Shown here piece by piece: positions 43,528 to 52,618 of a stretch of 64,000 nt of DNA (position 1 is its first letter; each line of letters begins with the position of its first letter). The notes under the pieces were generated by a model. It was not told the DNA's origin. It saw only the letters and a list, made by a program, of their open reading frames with translations, and made no database searches. The DNA is from an uncultured Lachnospiraceae bacterium (GTDB taxonomy: Bacteria; Bacillota; Clostridia; Lachnospirales; Lachnospiraceae): positions 1 through 64,000 of the forward strand of contig CAMKQH010000003.1 of the NCBI GenBank assembly GCA_946414885.1. The letters run 5' to 3'. The position numbers and the translations under genes were made by a program.

Positions 43528-44711
43528 AGGTTTTGATCATTCCCATGGCGGCCATGGCAGAGACGGCGGGGCCCGGCAGCAGGTGTAAGATCCTGGCGGA
43601 AGCGTTTTGCAGGGCTGGAATGGAAGTTTGTACCTGCATGGCCAGGGACGTGAATTTTGCGGAGATCGATGACGTAAGGAATTATGCGCTGGACGTGCCA
43701 ACGCCCATGGGCATGCCAAGCATTACGGCAAACCTGTTTTTCCCACTGGTGCAAAAGCTCGGGATCACCGCGAGAAAAACGGTGAAATGCTTTGACCAGG
43801 TATTGTTTTTTACGGGAAATCTGGACAAGAGATATCTTCGAAGGAGCGTTGAAAGCATTCGCGCAGCCATCCGGGATTTCCGTCCGGACGTTGTGTACAG
43901 CGAATTTAACGTTTCGGCGATCATCGCGGCAAAGCTTGAAAACGTAAGACTTTTTACGACGGTGAGTTTTCCGACCCAGAAGGAATATGCCTGCGAGCCA
44001 AAGCTGGCAAAGGGATTGAACCAACTGCTCGCGGAGTGGAAGCTTCCGGCAACGTCATCGGCGTTGGAATTGTTTGAGTGGGCGGACGAATGCTTTTGTC
44101 CCAGTATTCCGGAGCTGGAACCCTTCGAGAAGAAGAACGTTGTTTTTCTTGGGGCACTGAAACATCATGAAATGAAAAAGGACGGAAAGCGCGACAAGAT
44201 CATTGTTTATATGGGGAATGGAACCATTTCGGCTTCCAAAATGCTAAAGGAAGTTAAAGAGGCATTTGATCGCGCGCCGTATCAAATCTATGTGGCGTCA
44301 AAGTCGTTGGAGCCCATGGAGGCAGGAAATCTTCACGTCGCGCCGAGATGGGATTTCAACAAGCTGCTAGATGAGGCGGTATTATTTCTCAATCACGGCG
44401 GGCAAAACAGCATGGTGGACGGGCTGCTTCACGGCGTGCCGCAGATCATGGTCCCCGGAAAGGTTTTTGAGAGACAATACAACGCGAAATCCTTGGAGAA
44501 GGCGGGAGCGGGGAAGTTGCTCTCCCATGAAGAATTTCGCAGCGACGTAATCCGAAGGCTGGCAGAGGAGATCATTGCTTCGGAGGAAATGCGTGAAAGG
44601 GCATGCATGATGGGAGAAAAGATGATGCAGTCCGGAGGCGTTCAAAATTTGGTTGCACGTTTGAGAGGAGAAAAAGATGGTTGGATTGATCGTGGCGCGT
44701 TCGAAGAATAA
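43524..44711 (+). CDS. GT1-type glycosyltransferase
   Basis: 395 residues, GT-B fold. The N-terminal domain opens MKVLIIPMAAMAETAGPG. The C-terminal nucleotide-sugar site is FLNHGGQNSMVDGLLHG followed by PQIMVPGKVFERQYNA, close to the macrolide/UDP-glycosyltransferase pattern. It probably glycosylates a small acceptor, perhaps as detoxification. The end overlaps the DHFR gene by 35 bases in another frame. Confidence 0.88.
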   Translation: MKVLIIPMAAMAETAGPGSRCKILAEAFCRAGMEVCTCMARDVNFAEIDDVRNYALDVPTPMGMPSITANLFFPLVQKLGITARKTVKCFDQVLFFTGNLDKRYLRRSVESIRAAIRDFRPDVVYSEFNVSAIIAAKLENVRLFTTVSFPTQKEYACEPKLAKGLNQLLAEWKLPATSSALELFEWADECFCPSIPELEPFEKKNVVFLGALKHHEMKKDGKRDKIIVYMGNGTISASKMLKEVKEAFDRAPYQIYVASKSLEPMEAGNLHVAPRWDFNKLLDEAVLFLNHGGQNSMVDGLLHGVPQIMVPGKVFERQYNAKSLEKAGAGKLLSHEEFRSDVIRRLAEEIIASEEMRERACMMGEKMMQSGGVQNLVARLRGEKDGWIDRGAFEE

Positions 44712-45663
44712 CGTGATCGGAAAGAATGGACAGATTCCCTGGAGAATCAAGGGAGAGCAGAAACAGTTTAAGGAATTGACGACGGGAAATGCCATTGTGA
44801 TGGGAAGAAAATCCTATGAAGAGATCGGACATCCCCTGCCCAACAGGCTGAATATCATCGTGTCGAGAACGAAGAAATTCGAGGGGGAGAACTTGATCAC
44901 GGCTTCTTCCGTGCAGGAGGCCATCGCCCTTGCAAAAGACAAAGACGAGAACCTGAACGTATATATTGCGGGTGGTTACGGGCTGTACAAGGAAGCGATT
45001 CCCTTTGTTGACAAGATGTATATTACGGAAGTTGACCTCGTCGTAGAGGACGGGGACGTGTTCTTCCCGGAGTTTGACGCTGATGAATTTGATCTTGAGA
45101 TCGGCGAGACCGGTGGGGATGAGATCAAGTTCACGCGCACGGTCTACGTGAGACGTGCAGGTGAAAAAGTGAAAGATAAGGCAGCGGATGCAGCGCAGAT
45201 CACTTACAAAAGGCTGACGGAAGCGGAGCTGGAAACATTTATTAACATGCGGATCATCCAGATGACGGAGGAATATGAGGCGGTGGGAAAGAGGCCGCCG
45301 GAGGACGTTGACCTAAAGACGGCGCTGAAGGATTTCTATCACAGACACATGGCGGACGGCACGTTTGTTTCCTGGCTTGCGCTGGATGGGGACAAGATCA
45401 TTGGCACGAGCGGCATGTCTTTTGTGGAAAAACCTCCATATTTTAGCTGCCCAACGGGAAGAATTGGATTGTTGTCCAGCATGTTCACGAATCCCAATTA
45501 CAGACGCATGGGCATTGCGAAGGAATTGCTCCACCGGGTTGTGGAGGAGGCGAGGAGCTATGGCTGCGGAGCCGTGTGGATCACCGCTTCCAACATGGGC
45601 GTAAAGCTCTATACGGCATATGGGTTCGAGCATAACGGGAACTTCATGCAGTATAAGCTGTAA
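44677..45663 (+). CDS. Dihydrofolate reductase fused to a GNAT acetyltransferase
   Basis: 328 residues; GAGAGGAG precedes the ATG. Residues ~1-160 are a complete DHFR: GLIVARSKNNVIGKNGQIPW, the acidic E27-equivalent in KGEQKQFKEL, VMGRKSYEEIG and YIAGGYGLYKEA. After a charged linker (KVKDKAADA) residues ~175-328 are a GNAT with PNYRRMGIAKELLHRV and TAYGFEHNG. The junction near 45170-45200 is in frame with no stop. DHFR makes tetrahydrofolate. A fused acetyltransferase has no obvious place in that pathway. Confidence 0.9.
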   Translation: MVGLIVARSKNNVIGKNGQIPWRIKGEQKQFKELTTGNAIVMGRKSYEEIGHPLPNRLNIIVSRTKKFEGENLITASSVQEAIALAKDKDENLNVYIAGGYGLYKEAIPFVDKMYITEVDLVVEDGDVFFPEFDADEFDLEIGETGGDEIKFTRTVYVRRAGEKVKDKAADAAQITYKRLTEAELETFINMRIIQMTEEYEAVGKRPPEDVDLKTALKDFYHRHMADGTFVSWLALDGDKIIGTSGMSFVEKPPYFSCPTGRIGLLSSMFTNPNYRRMGIAKELLHRVVEEARSYGCGAVWITASNMGVKLYTAYGFEHNGNFMQYKL

Positions 45664-45735
45664 TCCATAAAAAGCGAATGCGATGCGGTTGCACGGTTGC
45701 AGCAAGCCTACGCAAGATGAGAAGGGAGACAAAAG

Positions 45736-46019
45736 ATGACAAAGCCTAAAATGCTTCTCTTTGATTATGGGCAGACGCTGGTGGCGGAGGCGCCATTTGA
45801 CGGCGTCAAGGGCACGGCGGCAGTCATGCGGCATGCCGTGAGAAATAAGTATGGTACGTCGGGGATCAATACCGGTGTGACGTCGAGGGCGCAAAAGGAG
45901 CGGGATTATTCCCTATATGGTATATTGGTTCGATCGGTCTCAAATACGAGCCTGCCGATGACGTCATGACGATCAAAAGCTGGCAGGAATTAAAGAAGTA
46001 TATGCAAAATGAGGCGTGA
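45736..46019 (+). pseudogene. Decayed HAD-family hydrolase gene
   Basis: An intact start (LLFDYGQTLVAE, the HAD nucleophile motif) and good AAGGGAG site lead into about 35 codons of HAD sequence. An internal deletion and frame shift follow near 45870-45930. In the shifted frame the characteristic end (SIGLKYEPADDVMTIKSWQE and on) reaches a stop at 46017-46019. An intact HAD gene follows at once. Confidence 0.7.
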
Positions 46020-46052
46020 AGTAATGCGCTGGACAAAAAGGGGAACCGGCAG

Positions 46053-46727
46053 ATGATCAAAGCTTTTTTTGTTGATTTTTACGGGACGATCGTGCATGAG
46101 GACGGCGAGGTGATTAAGAAGATCACGGAAATCATCAGCGCGACGGGAAAAGCAGAAGACAAGGGAGAGATTGATGCTTTTTGGTGGAAGGATTTCCAGA
46201 CCATGTTCCTAAATTCCCACGGCGATACGTTTGAGACGCAAAGGGCGCTGGAGGAAAAATCCCTGGTGCATACGCTGGAGCGGTTTTCTTCTGACGCGGA
46301 TGCAAAAGAATTAAGCGAGATGATGTTTGCACATTGGGTCAAGCCGCCGATTTTTGAGGATTCGCATGCATTTTTTGAAAATTGTCCGCTTCCGGTTTAC
46401 GTGGTTTCCAACATTGACACGGCAGACATATTACAGGCAATCGCGTATCATAATCTGCATCCGGCAGGCGTCTTTACGTCGGAGGACGCAAGAAGCTACA
46501 AGCCGCGGAAGGAATTGTTTGAGTTGGCGCTCCGTGAAGCGACGCTGAAACCGGAGGAAGTGATTCATATTGGCGATTCCGTAAGTAGCGACGTGAAAGG
46601 GGCGGGTGCCCTTGGCATCAAGGCGTTGTGGCTCAATCGGTTTGGAAAGCCGGTTCCCGAGGGGGTTGACTGCATAACTACTTTGACGGATGCACTAAAG
46701 TTATATGAGGATGGGGGAGCAAAATGA
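46053..46727 (+). CDS. HAD-superfamily hydrolase
   Basis: 224 residues. Motif I FFVDFYGTI, motif II VVSNID, motif III lysine in SYKPRKELF, motif IV HIGDSVSSDVKGA. It is a subfamily IA phosphatase with a helical cap, acting on a small phosphorylated metabolite. The stop overlaps the next gene (ATGA). Confidence 0.93.
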   Translation: MIKAFFVDFYGTIVHEDGEVIKKITEIISATGKAEDKGEIDAFWWKDFQTMFLNSHGDTFETQRALEEKSLVHTLERFSSDADAKELSEMMFAHWVKPPIFEDSHAFFENCPLPVYVVSNIDTADILQAIAYHNLHPAGVFTSEDARSYKPRKELFELALREATLKPEEVIHIGDSVSSDVKGAGALGIKALWLNRFGKPVPEGVDCITTLTDALKLYEDGGAK

Positions 46728-47587
46728 ATTTTGAAGCGTTTGTAAAGGACATTCAGGAGAATCAATGGAACGTATTTGGCGTTGAAGTCTATGAGAATGG
46801 GGTGCTGACGCACGGCTACGGGGATACGGAGGATAATCTCCATGAACTGTATTCAGCGACAAAGACGGTGCTTTCCATTGCTGTCGGGATCACGCATGAC
46901 ATGGGGTTGATCGATCTTGACCGGTGCATTCTGGATTATCTGCCGAAGGAAAAAGTTGCTAAAATGTCGGCGAAGCAGGAGGAAACCTTTCGGAAGATCA
47001 CGGTGAAAAGGCTTCTGACCATGTCCGTGGGGGACCTTCCCTTCCGTGCGGAGGGCGAGAGCTGGATCGATTTTGCACTTTCCTGTGAGATCAGCCATCC
47101 AGAAGAGAAAACGTTTAATTACACCAACATTAATTCCTATCTGGTTGGCGTGGCGCTGACGGAAATTTTGGGACGCGACCTTGGAGCCTTTATCGAAGAG
47201 AAGATTTTTGAGCCCTTGGGCATTCAGCGATTTGAATACGCAAGATGTCCGGAAGGGTATTTTTACGGCGCATCCGGCATGCGTCTGACGGTACATGATT
47301 TTAGCAAGATCGGGCTGTTGCTGTACAACAAGGGCACGTATCAGGGACGGCGCATTCTGTCGGAAGAGTATGATGAGCTGGCCACCAGCGTTCAGATGCA
47401 AAACCGCGAGGGCGGTTACGGATATTTTGTTTGGAAGTATCGGGATGGCTTTAGCATCAATGGGAGACAAGGGCAAAAATGCTACGTCCTTCCGAAACGA
47501 GAACTTATGATCACGCAACTCTGTAACATCGACGGTCCCGCAGATGCTCTCAGGGACAGCATGGAACGCTGGATTCTCGACACGTAG
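46724..47587 (+). CDS. Serine beta-lactamase-like hydrolase (class C fold)
   Basis: 287 residues without signal peptide, so cytoplasmic. The S-x-x-K is SATK at ~45-48, the Y-x-N is YTN near residue 128, and the third motif is degenerate (GRQGQ). It belongs to the EstB/AmpC-like serine hydrolases and is more likely an esterase or peptidase than a true beta-lactamase. It is translationally coupled to the HAD gene. Confidence 0.9.
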   Translation: MNFEAFVKDIQENQWNVFGVEVYENGVLTHGYGDTEDNLHELYSATKTVLSIAVGITHDMGLIDLDRCILDYLPKEKVAKMSAKQEETFRKITVKRLLTMSVGDLPFRAEGESWIDFALSCEISHPEEKTFNYTNINSYLVGVALTEILGRDLGAFIEEKIFEPLGIQRFEYARCPEGYFYGASGMRLTVHDFSKIGLLLYNKGTYQGRRILSEEYDELATSVQMQNREGGYGYFVWKYRDGFSINGRQGQKCYVLPKRELMITQLCNIDGPADALRDSMERWILDT

Positions 47588-47715
47588 CAGCATGTCTGAC
47601 GGAACGTGTCGCCAGATATGTTTTTGAGGAGAAAATGGACGCTGGCAAGGATACGTGATATTGTGGATATGTTGAAGGCTGATTTGTAAAGGCATGATGA
47701 AAAGGGGTAGCATAA

Positions 47716-49353
47716 ATGAACAGGGAAGAGCTTCGGAAATTCTATGAAAAAAATATGTACGGAATCTGGCGGGAAGGCGAGCAAGTGACGTATGAACTGT
47801 TGGGCGAGGACCCAAATGTAAACGATCCTGCGGCCGGACCTTGGAATCCCTTTGCGGTGGTTGGCGGAGAGCTGGTAAAGATCAAGGCGGAGGTGCGGGG
47901 GCGTAAGGCCGAGTTTATCGTCCATGCATACCTGCCCAAGGAAGAAGACAGAAAACGCTATCCGAAGGGTTCACCTTTTATCATCTGCATGCATCCGATC
48001 CAACCCAAGGATTATGTTTTGTCGCAGGGCTATGCGCTTTTCTTCCTGGAGGGGCGCCAGATCGCATCAGACGACGTAAAACGTCAGGGGGCCTTTTATG
48101 ATCTGTACCCCTATGGCGAAGATGCGTCAGAACAAACAGGCGTATTGATGGCGTGGGCCTGGGGCGCTTCGAAGGTGCTGGATGCGGTTTACGCAGGTCT
48201 GGATAAGGAGTTTTCGCTGGATGCGGACGCGTCCATGGTGACGGGCGTATCGCGGTGCGGAAAGGCAACGGCGGTCTGCGGCGCCTTCGACGGGCGGTTC
48301 CGCATGACAATTCCTGCCTGCTCCGGAGCGGGCGGACTTGCGCTGTATAACTTTGTTTCCGAGGGGAAGACTTATGACCTTCGAAAAGTGGGTGGTCCCG
48401 CGGAGTATACCTATGGGAAAAACGAGCCCTTGGATTGCCTGCAGTCAGAGGCGGAGAGAGGCTGGTTTAATGACAAATTCCTGCAGTACAAAACCCCGTC
48501 GGACATTCCGGTGGAACAGGAAAACCTGCCCATCATGGCGATGGATCCGAACCGTTATTATTTCATCATAGCAGCCTGCACGGGCGAGGATTGGGTGAAT
48601 GCGCCCGCCATGTGGGAGTGCTATAAGAGAGCGAATGAAACATACGAAAAAGAAGGCCTTGGAGATCATCTTGTCCTGAATTTCCACAAGGTGGGACATG
48701 CCGTTCTGGAAGAGGACGCGGAGGCCTTCATCAAGTATTTTAATCATATGTATTACGGGATGGAGACCGGCGTAAACGTGGATCAGCTGAAGACCACCGT
48801 TTTCGCGGGCCAGGAGGACGGCAATGCCTCCATTTTAAGGCTCCGGCCGTATAAGAGCAGTGACGGTAAGCTGATCGCCGAGTGGGCAGGAAAGGACGAA
48901 GCGGTCTATTATAAGTGGAGCGCAGGCATGCTCGGGGATTTCCCCTTATCTGCGGAAAAACTGAATGACGTTTATCAAAATCAAAATGGATTTTGCCAAG
49001 AAGAGGACAACTTCTATCCCATGGTGGCATTTGACGAGAGCGGCGTCGTCGGACATTTTATCATGCGATATCTGAACGATGATCATGACGTCATCCGGTT
49101 TGGCTGGGTGATCGTTGATGATTCAAAGCGCGGCAAGGGTTATGGCAAGAGAATGTTGGAGATGGGACTTACGTATGCCTTCAAGATTTTGAAGGCAAAG
49201 AAGGTGACCATTGGCGTTTTTGAGAATAACGCACCAGCCTATGCCTGTTATAAATCTCTGGGATTCCGGGAGGTGCCGCAAGAGGAGTATCAAGTGCTGA
49301 ATTATAAGGGTGAAACGTGGAAAGTCATTGAGTTGGAGATCCTGAATGGATAA
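47716..49353 (+). CDS. CE15-like alpha/beta hydrolase fused to GNAT
   Basis: 545 residues. Residues ~1-355 resemble glucuronoyl-esterase-like hydrolases. The nucleophile elbow is TGVSRCGKAT (~residue 176), and a VGHAVLEED histidine region occurs near 328. Residues ~375-545 are a GNAT with DDSKRGKGYGKRMLEMGL and YACYKSLGF. The join (about 48780-48840) is in frame. No signal peptide, unusual for CE15, so a cytoplasmic small-molecule esterase is more likely. The 128 bases before the gene hold no clear gene. Confidence 0.85.
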   Translation: MNREELRKFYEKNMYGIWREGEQVTYELLGEDPNVNDPAAGPWNPFAVVGGELVKIKAEVRGRKAEFIVHAYLPKEEDRKRYPKGSPFIICMHPIQPKDYVLSQGYALFFLEGRQIASDDVKRQGAFYDLYPYGEDASEQTGVLMAWAWGASKVLDAVYAGLDKEFSLDADASMVTGVSRCGKATAVCGAFDGRFRMTIPACSGAGGLALYNFVSEGKTYDLRKVGGPAEYTYGKNEPLDCLQSEAERGWFNDKFLQYKTPSDIPVEQENLPIMAMDPNRYYFIIAACTGEDWVNAPAMWECYKRANETYEKEGLGDHLVLNFHKVGHAVLEEDAEAFIKYFNHMYYGMETGVNVDQLKTTVFAGQEDGNASILRLRPYKSSDGKLIAEWAGKDEAVYYKWSAGMLGDFPLSAEKLNDVYQNQNGFCQEEDNFYPMVAFDESGVVGHFIMRYLNDDHDVIRFGWVIVDDSKRGKGYGKRMLEMGLTYAFKILKAKKVTIGVFENNAPAYACYKSLGFREVPQEEYQVLNYKGETWKVIELEILNG

Positions 49354-49399
49354 CGGATGAATCCTCAGACGATAGAGGAAGACGGGAGGTTTGGGAAGA

Positions 49400-50104
49400 G
49401 TGGGAAACGGAAGGAAATATGGGGTTGGAAGTATTCTTGCAGGCATTGTTTTCTTGATATGGTTCTTTGCCTCCATCGGTGCAATGATCTATTTTTCCCG
49501 GCATGACATGGGAGCGTTGGTGGTTACCCTCTTTGGACAGTTCTTTTTGGTGATGGGCACGGCTGCAATCATCTCTGGCATTGCGAACAAGGATTTCCAG
49601 CCAATCACGCTGATTTTTCCATTAATTGGCATCGCGTGCATGGTCGGGGGATGCATTTTTCAATTTGGCAGTGAGACCGTCATTAAGCACTTAGAAAATG
49701 CATTGCCATATTTGTTACTTTCCGTGTTCCTTATCGTGGGCGTTTCCTTGATCCTAACCACCTACGTTGGTTCCAAAAGAAGGCACGAGAGATGTAATTA
49801 TTGCATCTCCGCGATCTGCGTGGACCTAAAGTCTCAATATCATGACGGGTCGCGCATTTATTGCCCCGTATATGAAGTGTATTTTCGCGATGAAACGATC
49901 CAGATCAGTAGCAACGTCTTTTCCAACATAAACCGGATTTCGGTTGGAGAGACACGAGAGATCTATCTCAATCCGGAGAAACCGACGGACTTTTATGAAC
50001 CTAAGGAAGAGAGGGCAATCAATATCTTTAAGTACGTCATGGGAGGACTGTTTACCGCCGCGGCGGTATTCGCATTGATAATGATGATATATGTTGTAAA
50101 GTGA
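49400..50104 (+). CDS. Four-helix membrane protein with C-terminal DUF3592-like domain
   Basis: 234 residues from GTG 49400, ten bases after GGGAGG; a TTG nine bases earlier is too close to that site. Helices lie near residues 9-30, 40-60, 67-85 and 100-120, then a soluble domain with VYEVYFRDETIQI and ISVGETREIYLNPEKP, and a final helix at ~212-233. The PVYEV...GE...Y.NP pattern resembles DUF3592. Function unknown. Confidence 0.75.
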   Translation: MGNGRKYGVGSILAGIVFLIWFFASIGAMIYFSRHDMGALVVTLFGQFFLVMGTAAIISGIANKDFQPITLIFPLIGIACMVGGCIFQFGSETVIKHLENALPYLLLSVFLIVGVSLILTTYVGSKRRHERCNYCISAICVDLKSQYHDGSRIYCPVYEVYFRDETIQISSNVFSNINRISVGETREIYLNPEKPTDFYEPKEERAINIFKYVMGGLFTAAAVFALIMMIYVVK

Positions 50105-50113
50105 GGAATGAGA

Positions 50114-50539
50114 ATGAAATATTACAGAGTACATACGGCAGACATTGCATGGATCACGCAGCAGCCGAGAGGATTGTTTACGGCAATTGGAAAGCTGGTG
50201 GACGCAAAGACGCTGACGGAAGAGGAAGAAAAAGAGTATTGGAAGAACAGGGAATATTTTGAGAAGGAATTGCCGGTACCGCCCTTTTATGACCAGGGAA
50301 ATCCTGATAAGGCGATCACTTGGTTTAAGGATACGGAGGCGGGAAACAGGATTTTCCGCGAGATGACGTTTTATCGCAGAATGGCTGATAAATATGGTTT
50401 GAAACTGTTTCTCTCAGAGTGTGAGGAATTGCCGGGAGAGGTAATCTATGAGGACGATTTCCAGATCGCGGTGAAGAATCAAAAAGAGGATCTGAAGGTT
50501 ACCGTGACGGAGCTCGTAATGGATGAATCCATGAAATAA
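50114..50539 (+). CDS. Conserved hypothetical protein
   Basis: 141 residues from ATG 50114, seven bases after TGAGG; an ATG six bases earlier is too close to that site. Soluble, charged, starting KYYRVHTADIAWITQQPRG, with helices in the middle and beta strands at the end (KNQKEDLKVTVTELV). No family recognised. It lies nine bases after the membrane gene and is likely co-transcribed with both neighbours. Confidence 0.7.
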   Translation: MKYYRVHTADIAWITQQPRGLFTAIGKLVDAKTLTEEEEKEYWKNREYFEKELPVPPFYDQGNPDKAITWFKDTEAGNRIFREMTFYRRMADKYGLKLFLSECEELPGEVIYEDDFQIAVKNQKEDLKVTVTELVMDESMK

Positions 50540-50563
50540 ATGACGGGAACGGAGGAAAATGAC

Positions 50564-51961
50564 GTGATCAGGGAAATTAAGGAAACGGAAGTGAAGGAGT
50601 GCGTAGAAGTCATCAGGAAAAGCTTCCAAACGGTTGCGGATGAGTTTGGCATCACGAAGGAGAACGCGCCGAGATTTACCGCGTTTGCAACGGATGAAGA
50701 AAGGCTCAGCGAACAACTAAACGGCGAGCACAGGCCAATGTATGGTTATTTTTTGGAGGATAAGTTAGTCGGCTATTATTCCCTGGCGATCATGGGCGGG
50801 AAGACCTGTGAGCTCAACAATCTTAGCGTGTTGCCGGAGTTCAGGCACAAGGGGATTGGAGGGGAACTGCTAAAGCATGCCTTTGAAAAGGGAAAAGAGC
50901 TCGGATGCAACCTGATGCGGATCGGGATCGTGGATGAGAATAAGGTGCTCCGCAAATGGTATGAAGGATACGGAGTGGAACATACAGGCTCCATGAAATT
51001 TGATTTCTTTCCGTTCACTGCCGGATTTATGATGAAAAGGCTTGTGGAGCCCAAACCGTGGGACGAAAAGGAAGCAGGTCTTTACCGCTACGAAACGCAC
51101 CTTCACACGGTGGAGGGCAGTGCGTGCGGCGTGACTCCCGGCAGGGAATATCCTGCCATCTTCAAGGAAAGAGGATATGACGGCATTTTCATCACGGATC
51201 ATTTCTTCCACGGAAATACGCGTCCCTCTAGGGAGTTACCCTGGCCAGAGTACGTAGACGCTTATATGAAGGGCTATGAGGAAGCAAAGAAGGCTGGAGA
51301 TGAGATCGGATTTAAAGTCTTTTTCGGAATTGAGGAGAATTTCGAAGGGGATGAATTCATGATCTACGGCGTGGACAAGGATTTCCTTTTGGCTCATCCA
51401 GAGATCCCGCATTGGACGCGTGAGGACATGATCAAGGCGGTTCATGAGGCGGGAGGAGCCGTGATGCAGGCCCATCCTTTCCGCGACCGCGATTACATCA
51501 AAAAGATTCATTTGTATCCGGAGAACGTGGAGGGAATTGAAGGCATCAACACGGCGAACACGGCGAATGATAATTTAGCCGCGTTATGCTATGCTCTGCA
51601 TTTTGGCCTGATGATACAGGCAGGTTCTGACACCCATTTCAAGTGGGCCATTGGGGACGGGAATGGCGGTATCCTGTATGAGAAGCCCATCACGTCGGAG
51701 CTGGATTACGCGGACAGGCTGCGCCGCCGCGAGAGACCGAAGATATTTTATCCTGCAGAGCTCTTTGAAGGTTTGGGCGGGCTCAAGGTAAAGCTTCCCG
51801 TGGAAATACACAGAAATGGCGCTTGGGAGGATATGGATCTCGAGGAGATCAAGCAATGGTTCCTTGAAGCGGGAGCAGCCGTGGAGGACGCGCCTGCGCA
51901 GCCGGAAGGGATCGTGCATGAGATCGTCAAGAAGTTGAAGGGACGAGAGGGTTTAGAATAA
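50564..51961 (+). CDS. GNAT acetyltransferase fused to a PHP phosphoesterase
   Basis: 465 residues from GTG 50564, eight bases after GGAGG; an in-frame ATG at 50540 lacks such a site. Residues ~1-160 are a GNAT (LPEFRHKGIGGELLKHA; WYEGYGVEHTG). Residues ~175-440 are a PHP domain with ETHLHTVEGSACG, FITDHFFHGN, FGIEENFE, QAHPFRDRD and GSDTH, giving the metal ligands in order. PHP enzymes hydrolyse phosphoesters such as histidinol phosphate or nucleotide ends. The junction is in frame. Confidence 0.88.
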   Translation: MIREIKETEVKECVEVIRKSFQTVADEFGITKENAPRFTAFATDEERLSEQLNGEHRPMYGYFLEDKLVGYYSLAIMGGKTCELNNLSVLPEFRHKGIGGELLKHAFEKGKELGCNLMRIGIVDENKVLRKWYEGYGVEHTGSMKFDFFPFTAGFMMKRLVEPKPWDEKEAGLYRYETHLHTVEGSACGVTPGREYPAIFKERGYDGIFITDHFFHGNTRPSRELPWPEYVDAYMKGYEEAKKAGDEIGFKVFFGIEENFEGDEFMIYGVDKDFLLAHPEIPHWTREDMIKAVHEAGGAVMQAHPFRDRDYIKKIHLYPENVEGIEGINTANTANDNLAALCYALHFGLMIQAGSDTHFKWAIGDGNGGILYEKPITSELDYADRLRRRERPKIFYPAELFEGLGGLKVKLPVEIHRNGAWEDMDLEEIKQWFLEAGAAVEDAPAQPEGIVHEIVKKLKGREGLE

Positions 51962-52018
51962 TTGCACGTCGACGTATCCCGGCAGGACAAAAACGGCAGA
52001 TGAGGGAGAGGGATTCCC

Positions 52019-52612
52019 ATGAAGGAAATCAAGATCAATGATAAAATAAGTTATATTGAGTGTACCGAGGATCCTCTGTCTGCCGACGTTGGAATCATAC
52101 GGGAGCCAGACGGCATTTGGCTGTATGACGTGGGAAATGACGTAAGAAACCTGGAGGGATTGGACGGAACATACAACGTCGTACTGTCGCATTTTCACCT
52201 GGATCACGTGGGGAGCCTTGAGAAGCTAAACGTTCAAACGCTTTTCTTGTCCAAGGAGACGCAAAAGCACGTGAATCTGCAGGGCGTGATCACGGAGACG
52301 GACGTTTACGTGGGAAATCTCCATATTTTCCCGCTTCGCTCCAGCCACGCAAAAGGGAGTCTCGGATTGGAAGTGGACGAGACTTACGCATTCGTCGGAG
52401 ACGCGTTATACTGTAAGGCGAAGGATGGGAAGTATTGTTATAATGCGCAGCTTCTGCGGGAGGAAATCGACAAGCTAAAGAGCTTAAAAGCACCGTGGCT
52501 TTTGGCAAGTCATCATCCGGGGTTGATCCGGAAAAAGGATGAAGTGATCGCGGAGCTGGAAGAAATATACGCAAAGCGCGTGCAGGGAAGCCCTGTGATT
52601 TTTCTTTCGTAA
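52019..52612 (+). CDS. Metallo-beta-lactamase-fold hydrolase
   Basis: 197 residues. Zinc motif SHFHLDHVGS (~residue 60), a SSHAKGS histidine (~108), FVGDALYC (~125) and a final ASHHPGLI. It is shorter than usual but has all the ligands. It follows the GNAT-PHP gene by 57 bases and precedes the paired nucleotidyltransferases by six. Substrate unknown. Confidence 0.9.
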   Translation: MKEIKINDKISYIECTEDPLSADVGIIREPDGIWLYDVGNDVRNLEGLDGTYNVVLSHFHLDHVGSLEKLNVQTLFLSKETQKHVNLQGVITETDVYVGNLHIFPLRSSHAKGSLGLEVDETYAFVGDALYCKAKDGKYCYNAQLLREEIDKLKSLKAPWLLASHHPGLIRKKDEVIAELEEIYAKRVQGSPVIFLS

Positions 52613-52618
52613 GGAGAG

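Noticed and set aside
46724..47587. True beta-lactamase resistance gene
   Set aside because: No signal peptide and a degenerate third active-site motif; a cytoplasmic serine hydrolase is more likely.
24327..51961. Chromosomal integron cassette array
   Set aside because: Many genes overlap by ATGA, gaps are too short for attC sites, no attC-like palindromes recur at gene borders and no integron integrase is seen.
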